Below are positions 28,531-38,491 of a DNA stretch of 64,000 nt, piece after piece. Every line of letters begins with the position of its first letter. Positions within the stretch are counted from its first letter, which is position 1. The stretch lies in contig WGNB01000035.1 in assembly GCA_016124795.1 (NCBI GenBank), positions 1 through 64,000 on the forward strand. Reading direction: 5' to 3'. The stretch comes from Rhodopseudomonas sp. Its GTDB lineage: Bacteria > Pseudomonadota > Alphaproteobacteria > Rhizobiales > Xanthobacteraceae. The position numbers and the translations under genes are program-made. The notes beneath the pieces were generated by a model. That model did not search any database, had not been told where the DNA came from, and was given only the letters and a program-made list of their open reading frames with translations.

Positions 28531-28761
28531 TCAGCAGCCCTCGCGCTGGCGTTTGAGGCGGCGCCGGCTGGCATAAAGCAGGCCGAAACCGACCGCGACG
28601 GCGCCGTATTTAATGGTCTCCGGCATTTTCGAGCCCTGCTCGAAGCACAGGGCGTCCGCGCCACCCTTTTTGACGCCGACGCAGCGTTGCCCGCCCTGGT
28701 CGAAGGGGTTGAGCAGAACCCCCAGGATCAGGAAGGGAATAGCCAGAAAGGTCAGCGCCAT
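28531..28761 (-). CDS. Small membrane protein of unknown function
   Basis: 76 residues from ATG 28761 (CGAGG upstream). A first hydrophobic helix (ALTFLAIPFLILGVLLNP, 2-19), a short polar segment with two Cys (QRCVGVKKGGADALCFEQ), a second helix (IKYGAVAVGFGLLY) and a basic tail RRRLKRQREG. I do not recognise the family. It sits between the LysE exporter and ilvC on the same strand. The basic tail predicts a cytoplasmic C-terminus. Confidence 0.6.
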   Translation of the reverse strand: MALTFLAIPFLILGVLLNPFDQGGQRCVGVKKGGADALCFEQGSKMPETIKYGAVAVGFGLLYASRRRLKRQREGC

Positions 28762-28790
28762 CGGTAGAAACCTCGTTGTTCCGCGGCGTC

Positions 28791-29390
28791 TTAAGACGCG
28801 CGCACCATTGGCACGATGCTGGCGACCAGCAGCAGCGCCATGGCGATGTTGAAAATCCGCGCATGCGACGGGTCTTTCAAAAGACCGCGCAAGGCCACGC
28901 CGAAAGCCGACCAGGTCAAAACCGAGCCGGCGGTCGCGATGGTGAAGGCCAGCAGCATCAGCGGAATATCGAAGCTCTGATGATCCGGCCGGACGAAAAT
29001 GGCGATGGCGCTGACCGCGGCCAGTACCGCCTTCGGGTTGACCCACTGAAATGCCGCCGCCTGGAGAAAGGTAATCGGGCGCGCTGGCGCCTGACCTTCG
29101 TTAGCCAGATGCGCAGTCGATACCTTATAAGCGAGATACAGCATATAGACCGCGCCGGCGACCTTGAGCGCGACGTGCAAGGCCGGCACCGCCGCAAACA
29201 CCAGGCCCAGCCCGGCGGCGCAGGACGCCAGAAGCACGAAGAACCCCAGCGTCACGCCCATCATATGCGGGATCGTCCGCGTGAAGCCGAAATTCACGCC
29301 GGACGCCGCCAACAATATGTTGTTCGGCCCCGGCGTGAACGACATCGCACAGGCAAAAACCAGCAGCGCCAGAAAAATATCGACCGGCAT
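28791..29390 (-). CDS. LysE/RhtB-family amino acid exporter
   Basis: 199 residues, six hydrophobic segments, with the family opening MPVDIFLALLVFACAMSFTPGPNN and a GVNFGFTRTIPHMMGV turn. Members export amino acids such as threonine, homoserine or lysine. The ATG at 29390 overlaps the ilvN stop, so it is translated with the branched-chain genes. Export of excess branched-chain amino acid is a reasonable guess, not shown by the sequence. Confidence 0.9.
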   Translation of the reverse strand: MPVDIFLALLVFACAMSFTPGPNNILLAASGVNFGFTRTIPHMMGVTLGFFVLLASCAAGLGLVFAAVPALHVALKVAGAVYMLYLAYKVSTAHLANEGQAPARPITFLQAAAFQWVNPKAVLAAVSAIAIFVRPDHQSFDIPLMLLAFTIATAGSVLTWSAFGVALRGLLKDPSHARIFNIAMALLLVASIVPMVRAS

Positions 29391-29950
29391 TACATCCCGT
29401 CCGGACCGCGCCCGATCGCCGCGATGCCGGTACGCGACACCTCGATCAGCCCCAGCGGCAGCATCAGAGCGACGAATTGCTCGATCTTGTCGCTCTTGCC
29501 GGTGATTTCGAACACGAAGCTTTCGGTCGTGGCGTCAATCACGCGGGCACGGAAAGCATCGGCGAGGCGCAGCGCCTCGACCCGATTCTCGCCCTTGCCC
29601 GCCACCTTGACCATCGCCAGTTCGCGCTCGATCGAATTGCCGGCGAGCGTCATATCGACGACGCGATGAACCGGCACGAGGCGGTCGAGCTGATTCTTGA
29701 TCTGCTCGATCACCATCGGCTTGCCCGTCGTCACGATGGTAATAAGCGACAAGTGCCTGGCGTGCTGGGTCTCGGACACCGTCAGCGACTCGATATTGTA
29801 GCCGCGACCGGAAAACAGACCGATCACCCGGGCGAGAACGCCGGGCTCGTTATCGACCAGCACCGACAAGGTGTGCGTCACGTCGCGCTCCGCCATCGGC
29901 GCGCTCGGATAATGCGAAGTGCTCGAGGGTATATTTGCGTTTGCGTTCAC
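29390..29950 (-). CDS. ilvN: Acetolactate synthase small (regulatory) subunit
   Basis: 186 residues. Two ACT-type regions: the first holds VDNEPGVLARVIGLFSGRGYNIESLTV (about 31-57), where valine binds in homologues. The C-terminal ALS_ss_C part contains AFRARVIDATTESFVFEITG. The start is GTG 29950 with AAGGATTAGGA upstream; an ATG at 29896 would drop 18 disordered residues. Partner of ilvB, 104 bp upstream. Confidence 0.95.
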   Translation of the reverse strand: MNANANIPSSTSHYPSAPMAERDVTHTLSVLVDNEPGVLARVIGLFSGRGYNIESLTVSETQHARHLSLITIVTTGKPMVIEQIKNQLDRLVPVHRVVDMTLAGNSIERELAMVKVAGKGENRVEALRLADAFRARVIDATTESFVFEITGKSDKIEQFVALMLPLGLIEVSRTGIAAIGRGPDGM

Positions 29951-30054
29951 GGTCCTAATCCTTATTCAGACTGTCATCGTCCGCGACAGCGGAAGATCCA
30001 GCCATCGAATGTGTCACGATAGCGACTGGGTTCCCTTTCGGTCGGGAACGACAG

Positions 30055-31815
30055 CTAAACCAGCATCCTGCCTTCCTCGCTGATCGCGTCGTCGAGGCTC
30101 TCGCCGCTGTCGCCGAGGATCATTTCGTTATGGGCGCGGCCCGATGGAATCATCGGGAAGCAGTTCTCCGCCGGATCGACCACGCAGTCGAACAGCACCG
30201 GCCGGTCGACATCGATCATTTCCTTGATCGCGTGATCGAGATCGCCCGGCTTTTCGCAGCGAATACCGACCGCGTGCATGGCCTCGGCGAGCTTGACGAA
30301 ATCCGGCAAGGCTTCGGAATAGCTCTCCGAATAACGGCTGCCGTGAAGCAATTCCTGCCACTGGCGGACCATGCCCATATAGCCGTTGTTCAGGATGAAC
30401 ACCTTGATCGGCAGCCGATACTGCACCGCCGTCGACAATTCCTGCATCGTCATCTGAACGCTGGCTTCGCCGGCGATGTCGATAACCAACGCATCGGGGT
30501 GCGCCAATTGCACGCCGACCGACGCCGGCAGGCCGTAGCCCATGGTGCCGAGACCGCCGGATGTCATCCACCGGTTCGGTTCCTGGAAGCCGTAGAACTG
30601 CGCCGCCCACATCTGATGCTGACCGACTTCGGTGGTGATGTAGGTATTCTTGTCCTTGGTCTGTTCGAACAACCGCTGGATCGCGTATTGCGGCTTGATG
30701 ACCTCGTTCGACTGCCGGTAAGCCAGCGACTTGCGGCCGCGCCACTTGTCGATCTGTTTCCACCAGTCGGCCAAGGCCTTCTTGTCGACCTGCTTGGCCT
30801 CGGTCCGCCACAGCCGCACCATGTCTTCCAGCACATGGGCGCAATCGCCGACGATCGGAATATCAACGCGGATATTCTTGTTGATCGACGAAGCGTCGAT
30901 ATCGACGTGGATTTTCTTCGAGCCCGGCGAAAAGGCATCGACCCGCCCGGTGATGCGGTCGTCGAAGCGCGCGCCGATGCAGATCATGACATCGCAATCG
31001 TGCATCGCCATGTTGGCCTCGAGCGTGCCGTGCATGCCGAGCATGCCCATCCACTGCGGATCGGCGGCTGGATAGGCGCCGAGCCCCATCAGTGTCGAGG
31101 TAATCGGGAAGCCGGTGAGCTTGACCAGTTCACGCAGCAATTGACTGGCATGATTGCCGGAATTGATCACGCCGCCGCCGGTGTAGAACATCGGCCGCTT
31201 CGCCTGCGCCATCAGATCGATCGCCGCCTTGATCTGCGCCATATCACCCTTGAGCTTGGGCTTGTAGCCGATATGCGGGAAATCCTTCGGCTTTGAATAG
31301 ACACCCTTGGCGAACTGGACGTCCTTCGGAATGTCGATCACGACCGGCCCCGGCCGTCCGGTCGAGGCAATATGGAAAGCCTCGTGCAGGATGCGCGGCA
31401 GGTCCTCGATGCGCTTGACCAGATAATTGTGCTTGGTGCACGGCCGGGTGATGCCGACCGTGTCGGCTTCCTGGAAGGCGTCGTTGCCGATCAGATGCGT
31501 CGGCACCTGGCCGGTGATGCAGACCAGCGGGATCGAGTCCATCAAGGCGTCGGTCAGGCCCGTCACCGCATTGGTGGCGCCGGGACCCGATGTGACCAGC
31601 AGGCAGCCGACCTTGCCGGTCGAACGCGCATAGCCTTCCGCGGCGTGCGCGGCGCCCTGCTCGTGCCGGACGAGAACGTGCTTCACATCCTTCTGGGCAA
31701 ACAGTGCGTCGTAGATCGGCAGCACCGCGCCGCCCGGATAACCGAACAGATGCTTCACGCCCTGGTCGGCGAGCGCCTGGATCACCATTTCGGCGCCGGT
31801 CATTTCCCGTGTCAT
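30055..31815 (-). CDS. ilvB: Acetolactate synthase large (catalytic) subunit
   Basis: 586 residues, thiamine diphosphate enzyme condensing pyruvate with pyruvate or 2-oxobutyrate. N-terminal PYR domain with the YPGGAVLPIYDAL region and the catalytic Glu in VRHEQGAAHAAEGYAR, FAD-associated middle domain, and C-terminal PP domain ending in ILNNGYMGMVRQWQ. The ThDP motif reads GEA where most family members have GD(G/A), a conservative Asp-to-Glu change at the metal ligand. Upstream are a leader peptide and an attenuator terminator. Confidence 0.96.
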   Translation of the reverse strand: MTREMTGAEMVIQALADQGVKHLFGYPGGAVLPIYDALFAQKDVKHVLVRHEQGAAHAAEGYARSTGKVGCLLVTSGPGATNAVTGLTDALMDSIPLVCITGQVPTHLIGNDAFQEADTVGITRPCTKHNYLVKRIEDLPRILHEAFHIASTGRPGPVVIDIPKDVQFAKGVYSKPKDFPHIGYKPKLKGDMAQIKAAIDLMAQAKRPMFYTGGGVINSGNHASQLLRELVKLTGFPITSTLMGLGAYPAADPQWMGMLGMHGTLEANMAMHDCDVMICIGARFDDRITGRVDAFSPGSKKIHVDIDASSINKNIRVDIPIVGDCAHVLEDMVRLWRTEAKQVDKKALADWWKQIDKWRGRKSLAYRQSNEVIKPQYAIQRLFEQTKDKNTYITTEVGQHQMWAAQFYGFQEPNRWMTSGGLGTMGYGLPASVGVQLAHPDALVIDIAGEASVQMTMQELSTAVQYRLPIKVFILNNGYMGMVRQWQELLHGSRYSESYSEALPDFVKLAEAMHAVGIRCEKPGDLDHAIKEMIDVDRPVLFDCVVDPAENCFPMIPSGRAHNEMILGDSGESLDDAISEEGRMLV

Positions 31816-31880
31816 GGTCGTCGTCCTTGTCCGTCGTGCTCTATGCGTCTTGCTGATCGTTCAGTGCGGTTATCCGCAAT

Positions 31881-31901
31881 AAAAAAGGCCCGCGAAGGGC
31901 C
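31881..31901 (-). terminator. ilvB attenuator terminator
   Basis: The minus strand reads GGCCC-TTCGC-GGGCC followed by TTTTTT, 66 nt before the ilvB ATG and 34 nt after the leader stop. The upstream segment GCGGGCC (31928-31922) can take the same GGCCC partner and act as antiterminator. The leader-end segment CGAACACT (31952-31945) pairs perfectly with AGTGTTCG (31914-31907) to sequester it. This is the classical three-stem attenuator layout. Confidence 0.85.
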
Positions 31902-31934
31902 ATGTCCGAACACTCACCTGGGGCCCGCGCGGGG

Positions 31935-31988
31935 CTACCTGGCCAGTGTTCGAACCGCTACTACGAGGGTAATATTCTTGCGCGACAT
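31935..31988 (-). CDS. Ile/Leu/Val-rich leader peptide of ilvB (ilvL-like)
   Basis: A 17-residue ORF, MSRKNITLVVAVRTLAR, contains Ile, two Leu and three Val codons, with I-T-L-V-V-A-V as a control block. It begins about 22 nt after the predicted transcription start and ends just before the alternative stems and the U-tract terminator. Stalling at the control block when charged Ile/Val/Leu tRNA is scarce would keep the first stem open and allow read-through into ilvB. Too short for usual gene callers. Confidence 0.8.
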   Translation of the reverse strand: MSRKNITLVVAVRTLAR

Positions 31989-32016
31989 CGTGTTCACCCG
32001 AACTTTCGTTGCGCGT

Positions 32017-32045
32017 TATATACGGGCGGTCCACCGCCCGGTCAA
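32017..32045 (-). promoter_or_regulatory. ilvB operon promoter with a dyad in its spacer
   Basis: Minus strand: TTGACC (32045-32040), 17-bp spacer, TATATA (32022-32017): a strong sigma-70 promoter with optimal spacing. The spacer is almost wholly an 8-bp inverted repeat, CGGGCGGT-GG-ACCGCCCG (32040-32023), which could be an operator or promote DNA distortion. Transcription would begin near 32010. Confidence 0.7.
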
Positions 32046-32073
32046 GCGCCTTTTCTGACGGTAAACCCATGCA

Positions 32074-32105
32074 AAAGGCCCCGCAAGCGCGCCTGCGGGG
32101 CCTTT
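32074..32105. terminator. Bidirectional intrinsic terminator
   Basis: AAAGGCCCCGCA / TGCGGGGCCTTT is a perfect 12-bp stem with an 8-nt loop and A/T tracts on both sides. It lies 56 bp beyond the stop of the last chemoreceptor gene (minus strand) and 29 bp upstream of the ilvB -35, insulating the amino acid operon from chemoreceptor transcription. Confidence 0.85.
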
Positions 32106-32160
32106 AAATGTCGTGCCGGGCCACGAGGGCCTCAGCTCAGCGGAAGACCGGCCTGTCGGA

Positions 32161-34224
32161 TCAGGCGGCGGCGCGTCGCCGCCGCGCCGGCCCAGCGGCC
32201 GGCTGACCGGAAGCGGTCGCGGTGCGCGGAGCCGCCGGCATCACCGGACGACCTTGCCCACCATCGGCATTCTCGCCTTCCACCTGGAAGAAGGCCACCT
32301 GCTCGTCCATCGCCCGCGCCTGCTGCTCCAGAATCTGCGAAGTCGCGGCGTTTTCCTCGACCAGCGCCGAATTCTGCTGGGTCGCTTCGTCCATCTGGGT
32401 CAGGGCCCGCTTGATCTCGTCAAGGCCGGTGGCCTGCTCGGCGCTGGCGGTTGCAATATCCGCCACCACCGACGCGACGGTGCGGATCGACTCGACGATC
32501 TCATTGAGCGCTTCACCGGCCTGATTGACCAGCCCGACGCCTTCCTGGACCTGACTGCCGCTGGTGGTGATGAGCTGGGCAATGTCCTTGGCCGCCTGCG
32601 ACGACCGCTGCGCCAGGCTGCGCACTTCCGACGCCACGACCGCGAAGCCACGGCCGGCCTCGCCGGCGCGCGCCGCTTCAACCGCCGCGTTGAGCGCCAG
32701 CAAGTTGGTCTGGCGCGCGATCTCGTCAATCACGCTAATGATGTCGGAGATCTTGCGCGACGATTCCTCGATCTGCGCCATCGCCTTGACCGCCCGCGCG
32801 GCCACCTCGCCGCCCCGATCGGCGACCTCACGGGTCGCCATGGCCGATTGGGTCGCAGCCTGGGCATTTTCGGCATTGCGGCGCACCGTCGTCGAAATCT
32901 CCTCCATCGACGCCGAGGTCTCTTCGAGGCTTGCAGCCTGTTCCTCGGTACGTTGCGACAGATCGGTGGTGCTGCTGGCAATCTCGGCGGAGGCGTGTGT
33001 CACCTCGCGCGACGAAGATTTGATTTCGGCGATCGCCGTCCGTACCTGTTCGACCATGCGGCCGACGGCATTGACGATCAGGCCGACTTCATCGCTGCGC
33101 TCGATCCGCGGCAAAGTGACGTTGAAGTTGCCACCGGCGATCTTCAACATGCCGTCCTGGACCTGACGCAATGGCATGGTGACCCGGCTAGAAATCAGCA
33201 GCAGAACCGAGCCGGTCAAACCGCCGGCAAGCACCAACAGTATCAGCTCGACCGCGAGGCTCCATTCCGCACTGGAACGCCGTTCGGCGGCGTGGTCGCG
33301 GACCACCTGCAAGGCGACCTCAGCGACGCGCAGAAGCGAGGCTAGTTTCGCCACCGCGACCTTCGACCATTCCGCCGACGACAGATTGGACTTCTGGCCG
33401 GCCAGAATGCCCTTCAATGTGTCCATCCGCAGCTTGACGTAATCGGGCCCGAAGAACTCCTGATCGGCATTGCGGACGGCCGCGGCAAATTGCGCCGGCA
33501 GCGTGAGGCCAGCGGCGACTTCATTGAGCGCATTCCACGCCGTCGCCGTGCGGCTTTCGCTGGTGGCGTATTTGACCAAGGCATCCGGCGGCGGCGCGAT
33601 GCCACCGATACCGTTGGTGATCATGACCGAGGAGTCGCCGGCGCCGTTGCGCGCGGTCCAAGCCAGTTGCTTGATCAGCATCAGCTGATCGACATAGGCG
33701 TCCTCAAGCTTGACCGAATTGGCAAGCTCGGTCGAAATCCGGTCGAGCAAATCCATCGTCGACGAAATATGGTCGAACAGGTCCTTCGCGAGATTGGGCG
33801 GACGCGAGGCCTTGGGCAGCGAGAAGGCCGGCACGGATTCGGCATGCAGCGCCTCGAGCCTGTCGATCGCCTGCTTCAGCGCCGCCTCGACCGCCGCCCC
33901 ATCGGGGAGCTTTGCTTCATGCAGCGCGATCAGGCCGGCCCTGAGAGCCGGCATTTCGGCGCCGCGCGTTTCGGCCAATGAAGAACTCAGACCGTTGCTT
34001 TTGTCCGAACGAAGGTCGCGGTTGGAAGCCGCCCGATCGACCCGCAGATTGTGCAGGCCGGTGAATAATTGGGTCGAAGCCTCGGCAACATAAGCGAGGT
34101 GGTTCGCGTTGCTCAATCGGGTCCAGGACCCCCACGCGCCGGCAATCAATACGGCGATGACCGCTACCGACAGCGATCCAATGGTGGCCTTCAGTAATAC
34201 GTTGATCGAAAGGCGGCTCAACAT
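32161..34224 (-). CDS. Methyl-accepting chemotaxis protein (MCP-1)
   Basis: 687 residues. A transmembrane helix near 10-30, a roughly 290-residue periplasmic helical sensor region of no family I can name, and a second helix near 325-345. A HAMP domain ([17 protein letters not shown]...) and the cytoplasmic signalling hairpin follow, with the conserved tip [22 protein letters not shown]. No CheR-tethering pentapeptide is visible; the tail is Pro/Ala/Arg-rich and ends RRRAAA. Same length and architecture as MCP-3 (36175), so they are paralogues. Ligand unknown. Confidence 0.95.
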   Translation of the reverse strand: MLSRLSINVLLKATIGSLSVAVIAVLIAGAWGSWTRLSNANHLAYVAEASTQLFTGLHNLRVDRAASNRDLRSDKSNGLSSSLAETRGAEMPALRAGLIALHEAKLPDGAAVEAALKQAIDRLEALHAESVPAFSLPKASRPPNLAKDLFDHISSTMDLLDRISTELANSVKLEDAYVDQLMLIKQLAWTARNGAGDSSVMITNGIGGIAPPPDALVKYATSESRTATAWNALNEVAAGLTLPAQFAAAVRNADQEFFGPDYVKLRMDTLKGILAGQKSNLSSAEWSKVAVAKLASLLRVAEVALQVVRDHAAERRSSAEWSLAVELILLVLAGGLTGSVLLLISSRVTMPLRQVQDGMLKIAGGNFNVTLPRIERSDEVGLIVNAVGRMVEQVRTAIAEIKSSSREVTHASAEIASSTTDLSQRTEEQAASLEETSASMEEISTTVRRNAENAQAATQSAMATREVADRGGEVAARAVKAMAQIEESSRKISDIISVIDEIARQTNLLALNAAVEAARAGEAGRGFAVVASEVRSLAQRSSQAAKDIAQLITTSGSQVQEGVGLVNQAGEALNEIVESIRTVASVVADIATASAEQATGLDEIKRALTQMDEATQQNSALVEENAATSQILEQQARAMDEQVAFFQVEGENADGGQGRPVMPAAPRTATASGQPAAGPARRRRAAA

Positions 34225-34434
34225 GTCTGTGCTCTCGCACCGCTGAATTGCGGAGCCGTCAAAGTCGCTGAATTTCCTGAAAACACTTTAAACAAAGTTC
34301 CATGGCCGCCGGCCATTTGCATCAAGTACTTTATTGTCTCAGGTAATTAATCTGTCCCGCGCGACGCGCCACTAAACCTTCGATTGTACATCGCCATCAA
34401 TGCATCGACCGCGCATCAAGCGAACTTGACGCGA

Positions 34435-34470
34435 CAAAAACAATCGGGCCGGCATCGCTGCCGGCCCGAT
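34435..34470 (-). terminator. Intrinsic terminator after MCP-2
   Basis: ATCGGGCCGGCA / TGCCGGCCCGAT is a perfect 12-bp stem with a 4-nt loop, followed on the minus strand by TGTTTTTGTC. It lies 30 bp after the stop of the gene at 34501, so MCP-1 must have its own promoter in 34225-34434, where I see no clear consensus. Confidence 0.8.
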
Positions 34471-34500
34471 CAATCGTGTCAAAGTTGTATAAAGCGACGA

Positions 34501-36126
34501 TCAGGCCGCGGCGCGCCCGCGCGTCGCCGGGCGTGACGGTTGCCGGGATACCACCGAAACGCGGCCCGAAGCGGCCATCGATAAACCGTCGCCATCGACC
34601 TGGAAGAACGAGACCTGCTCATCCATGGTCTTGGCCTGATGCTCCAGCGTCTTGGCGGTCGCGGCGTTCTCCTCGACCAGCGCCGAGTTCTGCTGCGTGA
34701 CCTCGTCCATCTGCGTCAATGCGCGATTGATCTCATCGAGCCCGGTTGCCTGCTCGGCGCTGGCGCCGGCGATATCGGACACGATCGAAGCGACCGTATT
34801 GATCGATTCAACGATCTCACTCAGCGCGACGCCGGCCCGGTTGACCAGTTCGACGCCATCCTTGACCTGTCCATTCGAATTCGTGATCAGGTCTTTGATG
34901 TCCTTGGCAGCCTGCGACGAACGTTGCGCCAGGCTGCGCACTTCCGACGCCACGACCGCGAAGCCACGGCCCGCTTCGCCAGCACGCGCGGCTTCGACGG
35001 CCGCGTTGAGCGCCAGCAGGTTGGTCTGGCGCGCGATTTCGTCGATGACCCCGATGATATCGCCGATCTTGCGCGACGAATCCTCAATCTTGGCCATGGC
35101 TTCGACCGCTTGCGCGACGACCTGACCGCCGCGATGGGCGACGTCGCGCGTCACCCCGGCGGACTGGTTGGCGTGCTGGGCGTTCTCGGCATTCTTCCGG
35201 ACGGTCGCCGAAATCTGCTCCATCGACGCCGAGGTCTCTTCCAGGCTCGCCGCCTGCTCCTCGGTGCGCTGCGACAGATCGGTCGTGCTGGTCGAAATCT
35301 CCGCCGAGGCATTGGTCACTTCGCGCGCCGAATTCTTGATATTGCCGATCGTGGCGCGGACACGCTCCGACATCCGGCTGACCGCCTGCGCGATCTGACC
35401 GACTTCATCGGTCCGGTCGAGACCGGAGATCGAGGTCTGGAACTTGCCGTCGGCCAGCGCTTCGAGCGGCGCGATCAGCGCCGCCAAAGGCCGGCAGATA
35501 TGCACCAGCGCGAACATGCTGGCGGCAACCGCCAGCAACGCGCCGAGCGCGATGATGACAATCGTCATGAACTGGATTTGCGAATAATTGGCGGCGGAGG
35601 AAGCGGCCGCTTGCTTCGCTTCCTGAGAATTGATCTCCACGATCTTGCCGACATCGCCGGTCACCGCGCGCCACACGGTGACCATCTTCTTGAAGACCTC
35701 GGCAGCTTCCGCCGGCTTGTGGGCCCGGGACAACTGCAACAATTCCTGCGCCTCGGCCTGATGCTGCGCCCAATGCTTGACGAAGGAATCGTAGGCCGCA
35801 CGCTCACCCGTCGTTGTCAGGACCGCCTTGAGTTTCTGGCTGTAATTTTCGACGGCATCCAGTTGCTTCTGGATATCCTTTTCGGTCTGGGGCTTCTCGG
35901 CGTCGGACGAGAAAATGTGCTTCACGATGGCAAGACGCGCGCGCGACGCCGACAGGCCGAGATTAAGCGCCGTGCTGACCGACGGCATCAGATCGGTCGA
36001 GAACTTCACCGTCGCATCGTTGACCGCCGAGACTTTGTTGAGAGAGAAGATACCCTGACCAAGAATGATGAGCCCCATGAGGCCGAAGGCACCCATAAGC
36101 ATCGAACGGATCGACAGGCCGAACAT
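34501..36126 (-). CDS. Methyl-accepting chemotaxis protein (MCP-2)
   Basis: 541 residues. N-terminal helix [17 protein letters not shown], a roughly 150-residue four-helix-bundle-type periplasmic sensor (about 35-185), a second helix near 187-210, HAMP, and the signalling hairpin with the conserved tip [22 protein letters not shown]. Shorter sensor than MCP-1 and MCP-3. Ends TRGRAAA. It lies 48 bp downstream of the MCP-3 stop (36175) and may be co-transcribed with it. Confidence 0.94.
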   Translation of the reverse strand: MFGLSIRSMLMGAFGLMGLIILGQGIFSLNKVSAVNDATVKFSTDLMPSVSTALNLGLSASRARLAIVKHIFSSDAEKPQTEKDIQKQLDAVENYSQKLKAVLTTTGERAAYDSFVKHWAQHQAEAQELLQLSRAHKPAEAAEVFKKMVTVWRAVTGDVGKIVEINSQEAKQAAASSAANYSQIQFMTIVIIALGALLAVAASMFALVHICRPLAALIAPLEALADGKFQTSISGLDRTDEVGQIAQAVSRMSERVRATIGNIKNSAREVTNASAEISTSTTDLSQRTEEQAASLEETSASMEQISATVRKNAENAQHANQSAGVTRDVAHRGGQVVAQAVEAMAKIEDSSRKIGDIIGVIDEIARQTNLLALNAAVEAARAGEAGRGFAVVASEVRSLAQRSSQAAKDIKDLITNSNGQVKDGVELVNRAGVALSEIVESINTVASIVSDIAGASAEQATGLDEINRALTQMDEVTQQNSALVEENAATAKTLEHQAKTMDEQVSFFQVDGDGLSMAASGRVSVVSRQPSRPATRGRAAA

Positions 36127-36174
36127 TGTCTAGTCCTTGTTGAAGAGATAGCGAAGTGGATATGACGGCTGCGA

Positions 36175-38238
36175 CTACGCGGCGGAACGCGCCGCCTTTG
36201 CCGGTTGACGCTTCACAGGCGCGGCCGACGCAGCCGGAGCGGTCGGCTCTCCGGCCGCCCACCCCTGATTGCCGGCCGCAGCGTCATCGACGCGGAAGAA
36301 CGCGACCTGCTGGTCCATCGTCCGGGCCTGCGTTTCGAGCGTCTGGGCGGTGGCGGCATTCTCCTCGACCAAGGCCGAGTTGCGCTGGGTAAGCTCGTCC
36401 ATCTGGTCCATCGTCCGCTTGACCTCGTCGAGACCGGTCGCCTGTTCGGCGCTCGCCGTGGCAATATCGGCCACCGCGTCGGCGACCGTGCGGATCGACT
36501 CGACGATTTCGTTCAGCGCCGCCCCGGCCTGGTTGACGAGGCCAACGCCTTCCTGAACCTGACCGCTGCTGTTGGTAATCAACTGGGCGATGTCCTTGGC
36601 CGCCTGCGACGAGCGTTGCGCCAGGCTGCGGACTTCCGATGCCACCACGGCGAAGCCACGGCCAGCCTCGCCAGCGCGCGCCGCTTCGACCGCGGCGTTG
36701 AGCGCCAGCAGGTTGGTTTGCCGCGCAATCTCGTCGATCACGCTGATGATGTCGGAGATCTTGCGCGACGATTCCTCGATGCGCGCCATCGCCTGAACCG
36801 CCCGGCCGGCCACTTCGCCACCGCGGTCGGCGACATCGCGGGTCGCCATCGCCGACTTGGTCGCCTCGCGCGCGTTCTCTGCGTTCCGGCGAACCGTGGT
36901 GGCGATCTCTTCCATCGACGCCGAAGTCTGCTCGAGGCTGGCCGCCTGTTCCTCGGTGCGCTGCGAGAGGTCCGATGTACTCAGCGAGATTTCCGCCGAG
37001 GCATTGGTCACTTCGCGCGACGAGCTCTTGATCTCCGAGATCGTGCGGCGAACTTCCTCGATCATGGTGCCAACCGCGCCGACGATCAGGCCGACTTCGT
37101 CTTTCGATTCCAGATGCGGCAGCGAAACGTTGAAATCACCGCCGGAAACCTTGAGCATGCAGTCCTGGATCATGCGCAGCGGCGCCGTCACGCGCCGTGA
37201 GATCAGCAGCAGCATCACGGTCGAGAACGTCACGGCGATCGCCAGCAGCCCGAGTTGGACGAAGAATTTCCATTGCGCGGCGGAGCGGGCCTCAGAGGCC
37301 CTATCCTTCACGATCTGAAGCGCGAAATTGGCGACATTCAGAATCGGAACCTGGTTCGCGATCGACATCTTCACCCATTCGCCGGCGGAGACCGGCGACT
37401 TTTGTCCGGCAACCAGCGCCCGAATGGTGTCCTGGCGCAGCTTCGTATAATCCGGAGAAAACCAGGCTTCGTTACCCTTGCGGATGGTCTCGCGCATATT
37501 CGCCGGCAGCGGCATGCCCGCGGCCATGCTTTCGATCACTTTCCAGGTCGCATCGGCGGCGCTCGTCAAAGCGGTATATTCGACGATCGCGTCGGGCTTC
37601 AACGGACGGCCGGACAGCGCATTCGAAACCACCACCGAAGAGCCACCCGTAGAATTGCGGACCTGCCAGGCCAGCTCCTTCAACTCGATCAATTTGTCGA
37701 TATAGGAGTCGTTCAGGCTGATCGAATGTGCGAGTTGCGCCGACAGCTTCTCGACCAAATTCATCGTGGTATCGAGGTCGTCAAAGGCCTGCTTGGCAAG
37801 ACCGGCCGGGCGCAAAGCTTTGGGCTGCGACAAGGCAGCCGTCGACTCGCGATGCATCGTGGCGATCTTGCCGGTCAGGCTGGCCAGCGTCGTGACTTCG
37901 TCGGCGATTTCCGGAATGCCAATACCCTGCAGAACGCTCAGCGCATTCTTGAGCGCCGGCATTTCAGCGCCACGCGCCTCTGCCAGCATCGGGCTGACAC
38001 CATTCGCCGCATCCGAATTCAGATCGCGGAAGGTCCATGACCGGTCGAGCCGAAGATTGACCACCGCCGTGAAGAGATTGGCCGAGGCATCGGCGACATC
38101 GACCGTGCGTGAAGCGGTCGACGTTTCGCGCCATGAATTCCAGGCGCCGGATGCCAGCAAGACCACAACTGCAACCGCCAGCAAACCGACGACGGACTTC
38201 AAAAGCGCATTGACCGATAGGCGATTCAAAAAGCTCAT
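36175..38238 (-). CDS. Methyl-accepting chemotaxis protein (MCP-3)
   Basis: 687 residues from ATG 38238 ([14 protein letters not shown]); a start at 38289 would add an unlikely 17-residue segment before the first helix. Large helical periplasmic region, HAMP ([18 protein letters not shown]) and signalling hairpin. It matches MCP-1 in length and in motifs such as [25 protein letters not shown], so the two arose by duplication and their sensors then diverged. That sensor motif faces the periplasm and is shared only by this pair. Confidence 0.94.
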   Translation of the reverse strand: MSFLNRLSVNALLKSVVGLLAVAVVVLLASGAWNSWRETSTASRTVDVADASANLFTAVVNLRLDRSWTFRDLNSDAANGVSPMLAEARGAEMPALKNALSVLQGIGIPEIADEVTTLASLTGKIATMHRESTAALSQPKALRPAGLAKQAFDDLDTTMNLVEKLSAQLAHSISLNDSYIDKLIELKELAWQVRNSTGGSSVVVSNALSGRPLKPDAIVEYTALTSAADATWKVIESMAAGMPLPANMRETIRKGNEAWFSPDYTKLRQDTIRALVAGQKSPVSAGEWVKMSIANQVPILNVANFALQIVKDRASEARSAAQWKFFVQLGLLAIAVTFSTVMLLLISRRVTAPLRMIQDCMLKVSGGDFNVSLPHLESKDEVGLIVGAVGTMIEEVRRTISEIKSSSREVTNASAEISLSTSDLSQRTEEQAASLEQTSASMEEIATTVRRNAENAREATKSAMATRDVADRGGEVAGRAVQAMARIEESSRKISDIISVIDEIARQTNLLALNAAVEAARAGEAGRGFAVVASEVRSLAQRSSQAAKDIAQLITNSSGQVQEGVGLVNQAGAALNEIVESIRTVADAVADIATASAEQATGLDEVKRTMDQMDELTQRNSALVEENAATAQTLETQARTMDQQVAFFRVDDAAAGNQGWAAGEPTAPAASAAPVKRQPAKAARSAA

Positions 38239-38346
38239 TATCGACGACCCTCTGCAACCTGCCGGCTCATGACAGCCGGTCTGTCGCAATTTGGCCGAAA
38301 AGATTGAAGTGACTTTTAATTTCGCAGGCTTTCGCGCCTGAACTTA

Positions 38347-38362
38347 GATAATCTAGATTATC
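38347..38362. promoter_or_regulatory. 16-bp perfect palindrome upstream of MCP-3
   Basis: GATAATCTAGATTATC is fully self-complementary and lies 109 bp upstream of the MCP-3 start in an AT-rich stretch, suitable for a dimeric regulator. A related TTAATCTAGGTTA lies upstream of the fourth MCP near 40285. The 38239-38491 gap also holds an 11-bp GC hairpin (38405-38431) after the stop of the upstream MCP gene. Confidence 0.4.
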
Positions 38363-38491
38363 GTTTTAGGTTATCTCACAATAACGATACCTCCACCGAG
38401 GCCGTCGCCAGCGCGTACGCCGCGCTGGCGATGCCCGATACCGTCGCTTCATCACGCTCGGCGCGAATAACGCCGCGTCGATGTCCGGTCC

